Shown here: one piece after another, positions 1 to 8,601 of the stretch
Layout of the letters: each line of letters begins with the position of its first letter
Position numbering within the stretch: the stretch's first letter is position 1
Assembly: GCA_030848545.1 (NCBI GenBank)
Contig: JAVDCA010000002.1
Span: 186,001-250,000 of the forward strand
Length of the DNA: 64,000 nucleotides
DNA from: Astrobacterium formosum
GTDB taxonomy: Bacteria > Pseudomonadota > Alphaproteobacteria > Rhizobiales > Xanthobacteraceae
Direction: 5' to 3'
Notes under the pieces: generated by a model
Told to the model about the DNA's origin: nothing
Database searches by the model: none
Seen by the model: only the letters and a program-made list of their open reading frames with translations
Translations under genes and position numbers: made by a program

Positions 1-716
1 ATGAAGTCGAGGTAAAGCGACAGCGCGCCCATGACGGCCTTGCGGCCGGCGACGGTGCCGTCATCGTTGACGTCGTAGAACTCCTTGATCTTCTGGGTGT
101 CGTAGGCGGTCAGCCCGACGAAGATCAGGACGCCCATCACCGACAGAGCCCAGTCGAGCCCGCTCGATTTCAGGAACATGTTGACCAGGCTGGCGATGAT
201 CAGGCCGAACAGGCCCATCATCAGGAACGAGCCCATGCCGGTCAGGTCCCGCTGGGTCGTGTAGCCGTAGAGGCTCATGGCGCCGAAGGTCGCCGCCGAG
301 ATGAAGAACACCCGCGTGATGGAGGCGCCCGTATAGGCGAGGAAGATCGACGACAGGGCGACACCGAGCAGGGCCGCGTAGACCATGAACAGGCCGAGCG
401 CCGTCGTCGCCTGCAGCTTGTGGATGCGGAAGCTGATGAAGAAGACGAGGCCGAGCGTGCCCAGAAGCAGCACGATCGTCATCGGCCCGGAATAGACCGC
501 CTGGCCGAACGAGGTCAGCCCGATGACGGCGCCGGACGCATCGGTGACCACCGCCGCCTGATAGGTCAGCCACGCCAGCACGGCGGTCAGGGCCACGCCG
601 CCGCTCATGTAGTTGTAGACGCGGAGCATGTGGGCGCGCAGACCCGCGTCGATCGCGACCGCACGGTCGGCGGCATGGCCGCGCACAGCCGCATAGTTCC
701 GGTCGAAGTCCGACAT
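1..716 (-). CDS. Bax inhibitor-1/YccA family membrane protein, C-terminus missing
   Basis: Multi-pass inner-membrane protein of the BI-1/YccA (UPF0005) family, whose members act as Ca2+-permeable channels or modulators of membrane protease FtsH; the role here is inferred only from family. The reading frame starts MSDFDRNYAAVRG and carries about seven hydrophobic segments, with the family-like stretches TGASITRVFFISAATFGAMS and GYTTQRDLTGMGSFLMMGLF. The frame is still open at base 1 (ends ...LSLYLDFI), so the last few residues lie outside the window. It is a close paralogue of the next gene (980-1804), same strand, same start MSDFDRN; a tandem duplication. Family assignment is secure, function is not. 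Confidence 0.9.
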   Translation of the reverse strand, partial: MSDFDRNYAAVRGHAADRAVAIDAGLRAHMLRVYNYMSGGVALTAVLAWLTYQAAVVTDASGAVIGLTSFGQAVYSGPMTIVLLLGTLGLVFFISFRIHKLQATTALGLFMVYAALLGVALSSIFLAYTGASITRVFFISAATFGAMSLYGYTTQRDLTGMGSFLMMGLFGLIIASLVNMFLKSSGLDWALSVMGVLIFVGLTAYDTQKIKEFYDVNDDGTVAGRKAVMGALSLYLDF

Positions 717-908
717 GGAGAGTATCCTTTCTGCCGCCCGGGGAGCCCACGGGCGCTGGGGGCACGGGAATCCCGCACCAACGTCACGAATCTAGTGTCG
801 AGGCAGGCGGTACGGAAGAAGCCTGCGACGATTTACTTAACAATTCCAATCCGACGCCAATAAGACGTTCACCCACACGTGAAGCCGGCCGGCACGCCGT
901 ACATGCGT

Positions 909-935
909 GCGGCCCCGGTGGGGTGCCGGGGCCGC
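909..935. terminator. strong GC hairpin downstream of the second BI-1 gene
   Basis: A perfect 10-bp stem (GCGGCCCCGG at 909-918, CCGGGGCCGC at 926-935) with a 7-nt loop lies between the two BI-1 genes. A GTTTT run follows on the + side only, while both genes run on the - strand, so it is a poor intrinsic terminator in the sense direction; it could act as an mRNA-stabilising or bidirectional hairpin. Confidence 0.35.
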
Positions 936-979
936 CGTTTTCGCCAGGGTTTCCAGCGCCAGAACGTCTTTCGGCGCCC

Positions 980-1804
980 TTACTCCTCGCGTTGGCCGAG
1001 GAGCTGCAGCAGCAGGGTGAACAGATTGATAAAGTTGAGGTAGAGCGACAGCGCACCCATGATGGCGGCGCGCTGTGCCACCACGCCTTCCATGGCGCCG
1101 TAGATGTACTCGTTCTTGAGCCGCTGGGTGTCCCACGCGGTCAGACCGGCGAACACCAGGACGCCGACCACCGAGACGATGAACTGCAGCATGGAAGAGC
1201 CGAGGAACAGGTTGACGACGCTCGCCAGGATGACGCCGAACAGGCCCATGATCAGGAACGAGCCCATGCCGGTGAGATCGCGCTGGGTGGTGTAGCCCCA
1301 CAGCGACAGGGCGCCGAACGAGGCGGCGGTGATGAAGAACACGCGCACGATGGAGGTGTGCGTATAGACCATGAAGATCGAGCCGAGGGAGAGACCGACC
1401 AGCGCGGCGTACGCCCAGAACATGAGCTGGGCAGTGGCCGGCTTCATGCGCTCGATGCCGAAGGAGAGCGCGAAGACGAGCCCGAGAGGCGCGAAGATCA
1501 CCACCCATTTGAGCGGGCTGACGAACATCGCGACGCCGATCTGGGTCAGGTACATGTTGCCGGCGACGCGCGCCGGGACTTCAACGCCGTTGCGCAGCAC
1601 CTTGGCGGCGGTGGCGGCGTCGCCCGTCACCGACAGCATATAGATGCCCAGCGCGGCCAGGCCGGTGATGGCGAGACCCAGCACCATGTAGTTGTAGACA
1701 CTGAGCATATAGGCCCGCAGGCCGGCGTCGATGGCCGCGGCTTCCGCGCGGCCGATAGACGTCCCGAAGGGCGCGGCCGGCGCGTTACGATCGAAGTCCG
1801 ACAT
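980..1804 (-). CDS. Bax inhibitor-1/YccA family membrane protein
   Basis: 274-residue integral membrane protein of the BI-1/YccA family. It has about seven membrane segments, with FMVYTHTSIVRVFFITAASF and GYTTQRDLTGMGSFLIMGLF matching its tandem paralogue at 1-716. Three consecutive starts are possible (TTG 1810, ATG 1807, ATG 1804); ATG 1804 is chosen because AGAGGA sits 7 nt upstream and the resulting MSDFDRN matches the paralogue. The extracytoplasmic insert around residues 50-75 (TGDAATAAKVLRNGVEVPAR) is the main difference from the paralogue. No operon partner other than the paralogue. Biochemical function unknown. Confidence 0.92.
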   Translation of the reverse strand: MSDFDRNAPAAPFGTSIGRAEAAAIDAGLRAYMLSVYNYMVLGLAITGLAALGIYMLSVTGDAATAAKVLRNGVEVPARVAGNMYLTQIGVAMFVSPLKWVVIFAPLGLVFALSFGIERMKPATAQLMFWAYAALVGLSLGSIFMVYTHTSIVRVFFITAASFGALSLWGYTTQRDLTGMGSFLIMGLFGVILASVVNLFLGSSMLQFIVSVVGVLVFAGLTAWDTQRLKNEYIYGAMEGVVAQRAAIMGALSLYLNFINLFTLLLQLLGQREE

Positions 1805-1976
1805 CATCAAATCCTCTGGTCGTTGTCCGGAACGAGGCGTCGCCCCCGCCGGAAGCCGCTTTCAATATGAACGCTTTGGTGGCGATCTCAAGGCTGGCAC
1901 ATTGGTTAAGTCATTGGAATTCTGCAACAAAGACGCGACCCTTTGTCGCAAATCGCATCCCAATGCACCTCCCTGC

Positions 1977-4547
1977 CTAGAGATTTCGCAAAACCGGCGC
2001 CGGCTTGCGGCCAAGCGCCGCAAACGTGCCCACCAGGCCGAATACGAGCGTGACGAGCACCGCGGCGAGCGCCGCCACGAGCGCCGGCGCAGCCATCCAG
2101 GCGAACGGCAGCGTCATGACACCGGCGACGATGCGCCACGCCGCCAGAGAGCCGGCGGCAACGCCGAACAGCGCCGCGGCGACGCCGAGCATGAGATATT
2201 CGAGGGCGTAGGCCGCAAGCAGCTTGCGGCGCGTCGCCCCCAGGGTCTTGAGAATGACGGCATCGTAGACGCGGTGGCGATGGCCGGCGGCGAGCGCACC
2301 GCCCAGCACCAGCACGGCGGCAAGCAGCGTGACCGCGCTGGCGCCGCGGATCGCCAGCACCAGATTGACCACCAGCGCCCCGACCGTATCGAGCGCCTCC
2401 TTGACGCCCACCATGGCGACGCCCGGAAGATCGCGGCCGATCGCCTTGACGAGCGCCGTCTCCTCCGGCCCGCCGCCGCCGTTCGGATAGGTCACGGTGG
2501 CGATGTGGGTGACCGGCGCGCCGGCAAAACTGCCAGGCGAGAACACGAGCACGAAATTGATGCCGAGCGACTGCCAGTCCACCGTGCGCAGATTGGAGAT
2601 TCGGGCGGTGATGTTGCGTCCGAGCACGTTGACGGTGACATTGTCGCCGATCCCGATGCCGAGACCCTCTGCGAGCTTCTTCTCGAAGGAGAGCAGCGGC
2701 GGGCCCTGGTAGTCCTCCCCCCACCATTCGCCCTCGACCACCCGGGAGCCCTCCGGGACGACGCCCGTATAGGTGATGCCACGGTCGCTCTGCAGCACCC
2801 AGCGGGCGTCTTCCCGCGGCGCGATCTCGTCGGCCTTGCGGCCGCCGGCCTCGACGATGCGGCCGCGCAGCATGGGTACGCTCTCGAAGCTGGCACTTGG
2901 CGACTGCGCCCGCACCAGGTCGGCCAGATGGCCGGCTTCGGCCGCCGGAATATCGAGAAAGAAATAGGACGGCGCCCGTTGCGGCAGCGCAGCGGTGAAC
3001 TGCCGACGCAGGTTGAAGTCGATTTCCAACACCGTCACCAGCACGGCGACGCCGAGCCCGAGCGACAGCAGCACGGTCGGCGTCAGGGCGCCCGGCCGGT
3101 GAATATTGGCGAGCGCGAGCCGCAGCATCGTCGAGCGCGGACGCGGCGCCCGCCGGGCGATCGCCATCACGGCCCAGGCGACCAGCCGCAGCGCCAAGAG
3201 CACCGCGCCGGCCGCGACGACGAAAATGACGGCGACGCGCCGGTCGTGGGCGGCCGCGATGGCCATGATCGCCAAGGCGGCGGCGGCAAGGACGCCGGCC
3301 GCCACGTAGCGCTTGCGCGGCAGGGCGCGTTCACTCACCACCTCGTCGCGGAACAGGGCCGAGGCCGGAACGTCGTGGGCGCGCCCGAGCGGCCACAGCG
3401 CGAAGGCGGCGGCGGTGAGAAAGCCGAACGCGGCGGCGAGCACGATGGTGCCGACATGAATGCCGGCGACGAAGGGCAGCGGCAACGACGGGCCGATCAA
3501 AACGGCGACCCCGTAGGGCAGCGCGATGCCGAGGATGAGCCCGATCACGACCCCGACGCCGGCGACCAGCAGGACCTGGGTGAAATAGACGGCCAGGATC
3601 GAGCCGCTGGTGGCACCGACGGACTTCAAGGTGGCGATGATGTCGCGCCTGCGATCAAGATGATGCTTGATCGCATTGGCGACGCCGACGCCGCCGATCA
3701 TCAGCGCGGCAAGCCCGACCAGAGTGAGATACTGGGTGAAACGTTCCACGTTGCGTTCGAGCTGCGGCGAGGCGGCGGCGCGGGTACGCACGTCCCAGCC
3801 GGCATCCGGCAGCCGCTCCTTGGCGGCGGCGACCAGACGGGCGACGGCGTCGTCGCCGGCGGGCGCCGGCAGCCGCACCCGATAGTGCCAGCGCACGAGG
3901 CTGCCCGGCTGCAACAGGGCGCTTGCCCGCAGCGCGTCGAGGGAGACCATCAGCCGCGGCCCGAACCCGATGCCGCCGGCGAGCTTGTCGGGCTCGCCCG
4001 CAAGCGCGGCGGCGAGCGTCAGCGGCGCCGACCCCAAGGTGAGGGCGGCGCCGGGCGCGAGATCGAGGCGCGACAACAGCGACGGCTCCGCCAGCGCCCC
4101 GAATGTCTGTCCGGATTTTCCCAGCGTTTGCGCCAGCGCCTGCTTAAGCGACTGTTCGGGCTGGGTGGTCACGCCGCCATAGAGCGGATAGGCGTCGTCG
4201 ACCCCTTTGAGCTCCACCAGGAGCGAGCGCCCGTCGGCCGTTCGCACCATCGCCCGCAGGGTGGCGACGGTCGAAACCTCGCCTTGGCTGCGCAGGAAGG
4301 CGAGCTCCTCGTCATTCGCCTCGCGCTGGATGAGCGCGAAGGCGACGTCGCCGCCGAGAATGGCCTGGCCTTGGCCGGCGAGGCCGGCGACGAGGCCACG
4401 GGAGAACGAATCGACGCCGGCGATCGCCATCACGCCGAGCGCAATGCAGGCGATGAAAACGTAGAAGCCGCGCAGTCCGCCACGCAGGTCGCGCAGCGCC
4501 AGCCGCAGCGGCAGAAGAAGCGGCGCCGTCGCTGTCGCGGCCGTCAT
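1977..4547 (-). CDS. YbbP-like ABC exporter permease (FtsX/MacB-type)
   Basis: 856-residue permease of the FtsX/MacB superfamily, YbbP branch, which works with the ATPase encoded just upstream (4544-5263); the genes overlap by 4 bp (ATGA), implying translational coupling. Layout seen: N-terminal membrane helix (about 28-48), large periplasmic domain, a three-helix FtsX block around residues 270-400, further central helices, a second periplasmic domain (about 520-700) and a C-terminal three-helix FtsX block ending EYLMLGVAAALFGVAAGSLA. The gene pair is separated by a YdhR-like gene from a divergent TesA-like esterase, an arrangement like E. coli tesA/ybbAB. The substrate is unknown; lipids or hydrophobic compounds are the usual guess for this family. 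Confidence 0.92.
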   Translation of the reverse strand: MTAATATAPLLLPLRLALRDLRGGLRGFYVFIACIALGVMAIAGVDSFSRGLVAGLAGQGQAILGGDVAFALIQREANDEELAFLRSQGEVSTVATLRAMVRTADGRSLLVELKGVDDAYPLYGGVTTQPEQSLKQALAQTLGKSGQTFGALAEPSLLSRLDLAPGAALTLGSAPLTLAAALAGEPDKLAGGIGFGPRLMVSLDALRASALLQPGSLVRWHYRVRLPAPAGDDAVARLVAAAKERLPDAGWDVRTRAAASPQLERNVERFTQYLTLVGLAALMIGGVGVANAIKHHLDRRRDIIATLKSVGATSGSILAVYFTQVLLVAGVGVVIGLILGIALPYGVAVLIGPSLPLPFVAGIHVGTIVLAAAFGFLTAAAFALWPLGRAHDVPASALFRDEVVSERALPRKRYVAAGVLAAAALAIMAIAAAHDRRVAVIFVVAAGAVLLALRLVAWAVMAIARRAPRPRSTMLRLALANIHRPGALTPTVLLSLGLGVAVLVTVLEIDFNLRRQFTAALPQRAPSYFFLDIPAAEAGHLADLVRAQSPSASFESVPMLRGRIVEAGGRKADEIAPREDARWVLQSDRGITYTGVVPEGSRVVEGEWWGEDYQGPPLLSFEKKLAEGLGIGIGDNVTVNVLGRNITARISNLRTVDWQSLGINFVLVFSPGSFAGAPVTHIATVTYPNGGGGPEETALVKAIGRDLPGVAMVGVKEALDTVGALVVNLVLAIRGASAVTLLAAVLVLGGALAAGHRHRVYDAVILKTLGATRRKLLAAYALEYLMLGVAAALFGVAAGSLAAWRIVAGVMTLPFAWMAAPALVAALAAVLVTLVFGLVGTFAALGRKPAPVLRNL

Positions 4548-5263
4548 GACGCAACCTGCGCGGGGAGCAGCTCGACCCGGCCGGAGCGAAGATGCACCAC
4601 GCGATCGCAGCGCGCCGCCAGGCTGGAGTCGTGGGTCACCAGCACCAGCGTCATCCGGCGGCGGGCCCGGACGGCAAACAGAAGCTCGACGATCTGGCGG
4701 CCCGTGGCCTCGTCGAGATTGCCGGTGGGCTCGTCGGCGAGCACGATCGCGGGATCAGGCGCGAGCGCACGGGCGAGCGCGACGCGTTGCTGCTCGCCGC
4801 CGGAGAGTTCGGCCGGGTAGTGGGTGAGCCGGCCACCCAGGCCGACGGCGGCGAGTTCCTCGGCGGCGCGCGCAAAGGCATCGCGGTTGCCGGCGAGTTC
4901 GAGCGGCACGGCGACGTTCTCCACCGCCGTCATGGTGGGGATGAGATGGAAAGACTGAAAGACGATGCCGACATGGCGGCCGCGGAAACGCGCCAGCGCA
5001 TCCTCGTCGAGGGCGCCGATGTCCTGCCCGGTGACGCTCACCCGCCCGCCGTCCGGCCGTTCGAGGCCCGCCATCACCATCAGGGCGGTGGACTTGCCGG
5101 AACCCGACGGACCGGTGACGCCGACCGCCTCGCCGACCCCGATGTCGAGATCGATGTCCTTGAGGATGTGGACGCGGGCAGCGCCGCGACCGAGCGACAG
5201 ATTGACGCCGCGCATGGAAATGGCCGGGGCCATGAGGCGCGCGCTTGCCAAGGTCTCATTCAT
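4544..5263 (-). CDS. YbbA-like ABC transporter ATP-binding protein
   Basis: 239-residue cytoplasmic ATPase of the LolD/MacB/YbbA class. Walker A GPSGSGKST is at residues 51-59, Q-loop at FQSFHLIPTMTAVEN, signature LSGGEQQ at 153-159, Walker B with ADEPTGNLDE, and the H-loop LVTHD. LolD-class ATPases power mechanotransmission-type exporters, matching the FtsX-type permease that overlaps its 3' end. First gene of a two-gene operon. Start MNETLASARL is used; Met11 and Met17 are in-frame alternatives that would still keep the whole nucleotide-binding domain. Confidence 0.93.
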   Translation of the reverse strand: MNETLASARLMAPAISMRGVNLSLGRGAARVHILKDIDLDIGVGEAVGVTGPSGSGKSTALMVMAGLERPDGGRVSVTGQDIGALDEDALARFRGRHVGIVFQSFHLIPTMTAVENVAVPLELAGNRDAFARAAEELAAVGLGGRLTHYPAELSGGEQQRVALARALAPDPAIVLADEPTGNLDEATGRQIVELLFAVRARRRMTLVLVTHDSSLAARCDRVVHLRSGRVELLPAQVAS

Positions 5264-5504
5264 GCCGTTGTTCTTGGTCCCTGTGCGTGGCGGCGGGGAG
5301 ACGCGCGACTGGGCCGGGCCCGAACGGACGCGGTCGAAAAAGCGGCGGGCTTTGCGTCAAGATATGCTCTGACCGCAAAAGCACCACCCCACGTACCGAC
5401 CTTGCTGGTCATGATCTAGTGGCGAATACGGCGGAATGGGAGCATGCCTGCCCTGACAGATGGAGCGGCGCGTTGTCACACGCGCCGTAAAGGCGTGTGT
5501 CTCC

Positions 5505-5954
5505 TTACAGCGGCGCGCGGGTGATGCCTGACAAGGGGATGTTCACGGTGAAAGTGCGGGCGACGATCCCGCGAACTCCAGAGCGGGTTAGGCGCGCCTC
5601 ATGCTTCTGGCGATAGCGTTCTGCGTTCTTGGCGTCGCGAAACAGATAGACCCCGCCGGCGCGGCGCTCCGCCTCGTTCTCTGTCCAGATCTTCCAGATC
5701 AGCCCATCCTCGCCCGCGATGTCCTTCGCCATCTCGTCGTGCCGCGCTGCATTCGCCTCGCCCCATGGGCCATCTGAGGGAAAATCGAACTGCACCAGGG
5801 TTGTACTTGTCGGGCCTACCTTGTCTTGGCTGAACGAGGCGGTGGCGAAGGTGCCGACGAGGAATGCGGCGACAAATGCACCGGCAACGATCCGACGTCG
5901 TCGCGATGCCGGTTCCGGGGCGGCCGGATGAGAGAACAGCGCAGGCGCGATCAT
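5505..5954 (-). CDS. YdhR-like (putative monooxygenase fold) protein with N-terminal signal/anchor
   Basis: 149 residues. The C-terminal about 100 residues resemble the YdhR family (ferredoxin-like dimeric alpha/beta barrel annotated as putative monooxygenase): LVQFDFPSDGPWGEA, GLIWKIWTENEAERRAGGVY and a closing VNIPLSG. Unlike E. coli YdhR, which is a soluble protein of about 100 residues, this one begins with about 45 extra residues containing a basic stretch (SRRRR) and a hydrophobic helix (VAGAFVAAFLVGTFATASFS), so it is probably exported or membrane-anchored. Start chosen at ATG 5954 with AGGAG 6 nt upstream. No operon partner; it lies between the ybbAP pair and the divergent tesA. Catalytic activity is not shown for the family. 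Confidence 0.72.
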   Translation of the reverse strand: MIAPALFSHPAAPEPASRRRRIVAGAFVAAFLVGTFATASFSQDKVGPTSTTLVQFDFPSDGPWGEANAARHDEMAKDIAGEDGLIWKIWTENEAERRAGGVYLFRDAKNAERYRQKHEARLTRSGVRGIVARTFTVNIPLSGITRAPL

Positions 5955-6216
5955 GGGAGGCTCCTTGCTCTTGGCCGGTAGGGCAATGGCGCGACTGTTG
6001 GAGGCGGGCGTTTCGGACGTTCGTCCAGCGGGTAAAGTTTTGTAAAGCGGATCGCGCCCGTTGCAGGCATTGGTGGGCCGACATGGTGATCGTGTGGAGC
6101 TTTTGGGGTTTACCTTGACGGATTACGAAGTGGTCTGATGTTGGTAAAATGCTTCCTGCTCACGCGAGCCGCAGGTATCGACGTGGCGTCGCTTCGAGTC
6201 TCATGAGTCTTCGCAA

Positions 6217-6867
6217 ATGGCGGTCCAGATCGTGACGAAACTCATTCCCCTCATTGTGGCCGGCGCGCTCGCATTCAGCGCCGCCACCGCCGCGACTTCT
6301 CCCGCCAGGACGATGAGCATCGTCGTGCTAGGCGACTCACTCACCGCCGGCTACGGACTGCCGGCCGATCAGGCGTTTCCGGTCCAGCTCCAGAAGGCGC
6401 TTGCCGCGAAGGGATTTGCCGTCAACGTGATCAATGCGGGCGTCTCCGGCGACACGTCGAGCGGCGGCCTCGCCCGCCTCGACTGGTCGATATCGGAGGG
6501 CACCGACGCCGTCATCGTCGAACTGGGAGCCAACGACGCCCTGCGCGGCATTTCGCCCGCCGTCACCGAGAAAGCGCTCGACGCCATTCTGGGCCGGCTC
6601 ACCGGGCGCGGCATCCCGGTGCTTCTGTGCGGCATGCTGGCGCCCCCCAATATGGGGGCCGACTACACGAGCGCATTCAATGCGATCTACCCGACGCTGG
6701 CGGAGCGCCACAAGGTCGACCTCTATGCGTTCTTCCTCGACGGCGTCGCCGCCGAGCGTTCTCTCAATCAGGCCGACGGCCTGCATCCGACCGCCGAGGG
6801 CGTGGCAAAGATCGTCGAGCGCATCCTGCCCAAGGTGGAGGATCTGATCCGGCGGGCGCAGAAGTAG
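6217..6867 (+). CDS. tesA: arylesterase / acyl-CoA thioesterase I-like SGNH hydrolase
   Basis: 216-residue secreted SGNH/GDSL esterase (TesA/ApeA type) that hydrolyses thioesters, arylesters or lysophospholipids in the periplasm. N-terminal signal-like segment LIPLIVAGALAFSAATAA; block I VLGDSLTAGYGL with nucleophile Ser41; block II glycine in GVSGDTSSGG; block III GANDALRG; block V DGLHPTAEG supplying Asp and His. Length fits the family. It is divergent from the YbbA/YbbP exporter genes, an association also seen in E. coli. No clear Shine-Dalgarno precedes ATG 6217; Met33 (MSIVVLGDSL) would remove the signal and is less likely. Confidence 0.9.
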   Translation: MAVQIVTKLIPLIVAGALAFSAATAATSPARTMSIVVLGDSLTAGYGLPADQAFPVQLQKALAAKGFAVNVINAGVSGDTSSGGLARLDWSISEGTDAVIVELGANDALRGISPAVTEKALDAILGRLTGRGIPVLLCGMLAPPNMGADYTSAFNAIYPTLAERHKVDLYAFFLDGVAAERSLNQADGLHPTAEGVAKIVERILPKVEDLIRRAQK

Positions 6868-6885
6868 ATCGGTTTCCGAGCGATC

Positions 6886-7027
6886 GGTTCGGCTCGTGCC
6901 CCGGGCGCGACGCAGCATGAGCTTTTGCGAATGATGCGTCGCAGACCCGGGGCCTCGCTCGGAGCCACGCCCCGGGTCTGCGCAGCAGCATTGCATGCTG
7001 CAGCGCGCCCGGGGCACGAGCCGAACC
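6886..7027. repeat. 142-bp nested inverted repeat (miniature-element-like)
   Basis: A perfect 24-bp inverted repeat forms the ends (arms 6886-6909 and 7004-7027). Inside it a second perfect 12-bp inverted repeat occurs (GCAGACCCGGGG at 6941-6952 with its complement at 6970-6981), so the whole segment can fold into a large branched hairpin. It fills most of the gap between tesA and thpR and has no coding potential of its own. It resembles the palindromic dispersed repeats or MITE-like elements of Rhizobiales, but only one copy was seen in this window. Confidence 0.75.
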
Positions 7028-7134
7028 CGTTATCCGGAAGACGTGTAAATCGCCCGAACCGGTTTGCGTCGCCGCCACGAATCCCCACATCGTGCCCGTA
7101 TTGGCCCCCCGTGTTCGCCCGTGGACGTAAATTC

Positions 7135-7680
7135 ATGCCCCGCCTGTTCACCGCCCTCGAAATTCCGCCCGAAGTCGGCCAGTCGCTCGCCATGCTGCGC
7201 GGCGGCCTGCCCGGCGCACGCTGGATCGAGCCCGAGGACTATCACCTGACGCTGCGCTTCATCGGCGACATCGACGACGCCATGGCGCGCGACATCACCT
7301 CGCTGCTCGGCCAAGTGCGCAGGACGGCGTTCAGCCTCGATCTCGACGGCCTTGGGTCCTTCGGCGGCCGGCGGCCCCGCGCCGTGGTGGCGACGGCGCC
7401 GGCGGTCGCGGCCCTGACCGAACTGCAGGCCGAGCACGAGCGGCTGATGCAGCGGGTCGGGCTGGCGGCGGAGGGCCGCAAATTCACGCCGCACGTGACG
7501 CTGGCGCGGCTGCGCGAATCGACCAGCCGTCAGGTCGCCGACTATCTGGCGCTGCGCCAGCCCTACCGTTCGGCCGCATTCCCGGTGTCGCGCTTCGTGC
7601 TCTATTCGGCGCGCGCCTCGGTGGGGGGCGGTCCTTACGTGGTCGAAGCCGCCTACCCGCTCGACGCCTTGGCGGCGTGA
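7135..7680 (+). CDS. thpR: RNA 2',3'-cyclic phosphodiesterase (2'-5' RNA ligase family)
   Basis: 181-residue member of the 2H phosphoesterase superfamily, which hydrolyses RNA 2',3'-cyclic phosphates to 2'-phosphates (LigT/ThpR). Both catalytic HxTL motifs are visible: HLTL at residues 37-40 and HVTL at 120-123, the latter in FTPHVTLARLRE. The start MPRLFTALEIPPEVG at 7135 is chosen because it gives the usual family N-terminus and length; an upstream extension of the frame translates the inverted repeat and is not protein-like. Stand-alone gene, convergent with the GNAT gene that ends 8 bp after it. Confidence 0.92.
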   Translation: MPRLFTALEIPPEVGQSLAMLRGGLPGARWIEPEDYHLTLRFIGDIDDAMARDITSLLGQVRRTAFSLDLDGLGSFGGRRPRAVVATAPAVAALTELQAEHERLMQRVGLAAEGRKFTPHVTLARLRESTSRQVADYLALRQPYRSAAFPVSRFVLYSARASVGGGPYVVEAAYPLDALAA

Positions 7681-7688
7681 ACGCCTCA

Positions 7689-8258
7689 TCAGCGCAGCAT
7701 GCGCATCTGGGCGTTGAGGACCGCCTTGGCGAAACCGTTGCTGTCGGCGACGAACTCGCGCAACACGGAGAACGGTGTCGGGAATGGCGTTTCGACGTCG
7801 CCGACAACGCTGCCGAAGTCGAACGCGAGCTCGGCCTCGAACTTGCGCGCCAGCTGCTGCATGCGGCGGTTCTCGCTCAGGCAGATCATGTGCAGGCGCT
7901 GGACGCCGCGGTTGCGGGCGGTGAGCAGGCAGCGCTCCAGAAGCGCCGAACCGACGCCGTGGCTTTGCCACGGCTTCTCGATGCTGAAGGCGGTCTCGGC
8001 CGCATTCGCGAACGGCGCGCCCAGGAGCCGCAGTTCGGCGACCCCGCGCAGAACGCCGTCGACGAAAAAGCCGTGCAGAACGACGCCGGAGCGGTCGGTC
8101 GTGTCCACGTGCCGGCGGATGGTGTCGTCGTCGATGGTGCCGCCGAAGCGGCAATGGCGGCTTTCGGCATCGAGCCGGAGCAGATGATCGCGGTACTGGT
8201 CGGTTTCGCCGATCCACAATTTGCGGATCGTGCCGCCTTCCACCAGGGGTTCTTCCAT
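7689..8258 (-). CDS. GNAT family N-acetyltransferase
   Basis: 189-residue GNAT-fold acetyltransferase. The acetyl-CoA-binding motif A appears as the stretch around HGVGSALLERCLLTARNRGV, following a beta-strand ETAFSIEKPWQ; GFFVDGVLRGVAELRL is the earlier core strand pair. Start ATG 8258 is preferred: it has AAAGAGG upstream at good spacing and avoids an Arg/Gly-rich upstream extension to 8354. The N-terminal part (YRDHLLRLDAESRHCRFGG) resembles the acetyltransferase domains of PatZ/Pka-like proteins, so a protein-lysine acetyltransferase role is possible, but the substrate cannot be told from sequence. Confidence 0.85.
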   Translation of the reverse strand: MEEPLVEGGTIRKLWIGETDQYRDHLLRLDAESRHCRFGGTIDDDTIRRHVDTTDRSGVVLHGFFVDGVLRGVAELRLLGAPFANAAETAFSIEKPWQSHGVGSALLERCLLTARNRGVQRLHMICLSENRRMQQLARKFEAELAFDFGSVVGDVETPFPTPFSVLREFVADSNGFAKAVLNAQMRMLR

Positions 8259-8601
8259 GTCGAGGCCTCTTTCGGCTGTGACGAGCCATCGGCTCGCCCC
8301 CCCTCGGCTTCCCCCGCGCTTCTCCCCGCACCGTTCTGTCCCACTTATGGGCAAGAATTGAGGTTTATATTGCAGCGCAACACGAACTTCACAAGCCTGA
8401 TCTGGAGTCGTTTGTCAGGTCATGTAATCAACTGACAACACAGCGATATTTCCTACTCTGATCGCTATTGCGGCGCACCATCATGGCTACTTTGGGGCGA
8501 ACCTGGCAGCGCCGGCGCTTGCCGGCCGATGCCCAACACCGCTATGGGGTGATCCTGCCCACACCCGCCACATCACCGTCCGGCCGCCAGAACCGCCCCC
8601 G
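8259..8601. other. 343-bp divergent intergenic region
   Basis: The gap lies between the GNAT gene (leftward) and zapE (rightward) and must hold both promoters. Its middle part (about 8350-8470) is clearly AT-richer than the surroundings. A 40-codon frame at 8483-8605 overlaps the zapE start but is not recognisable. No repeat of the families listed elsewhere is present. Confidence 0.5.

Noticed and set aside
1731-4820. A 1029-codon open frame on the + strand opposite the YbbP/YbbA genes
   Set aside because: It is Arg/Gln/His-rich, lacks any domain or ribosome binding site and is antisense to well-supported ABC transporter genes; such long antisense frames are common at this GC content.
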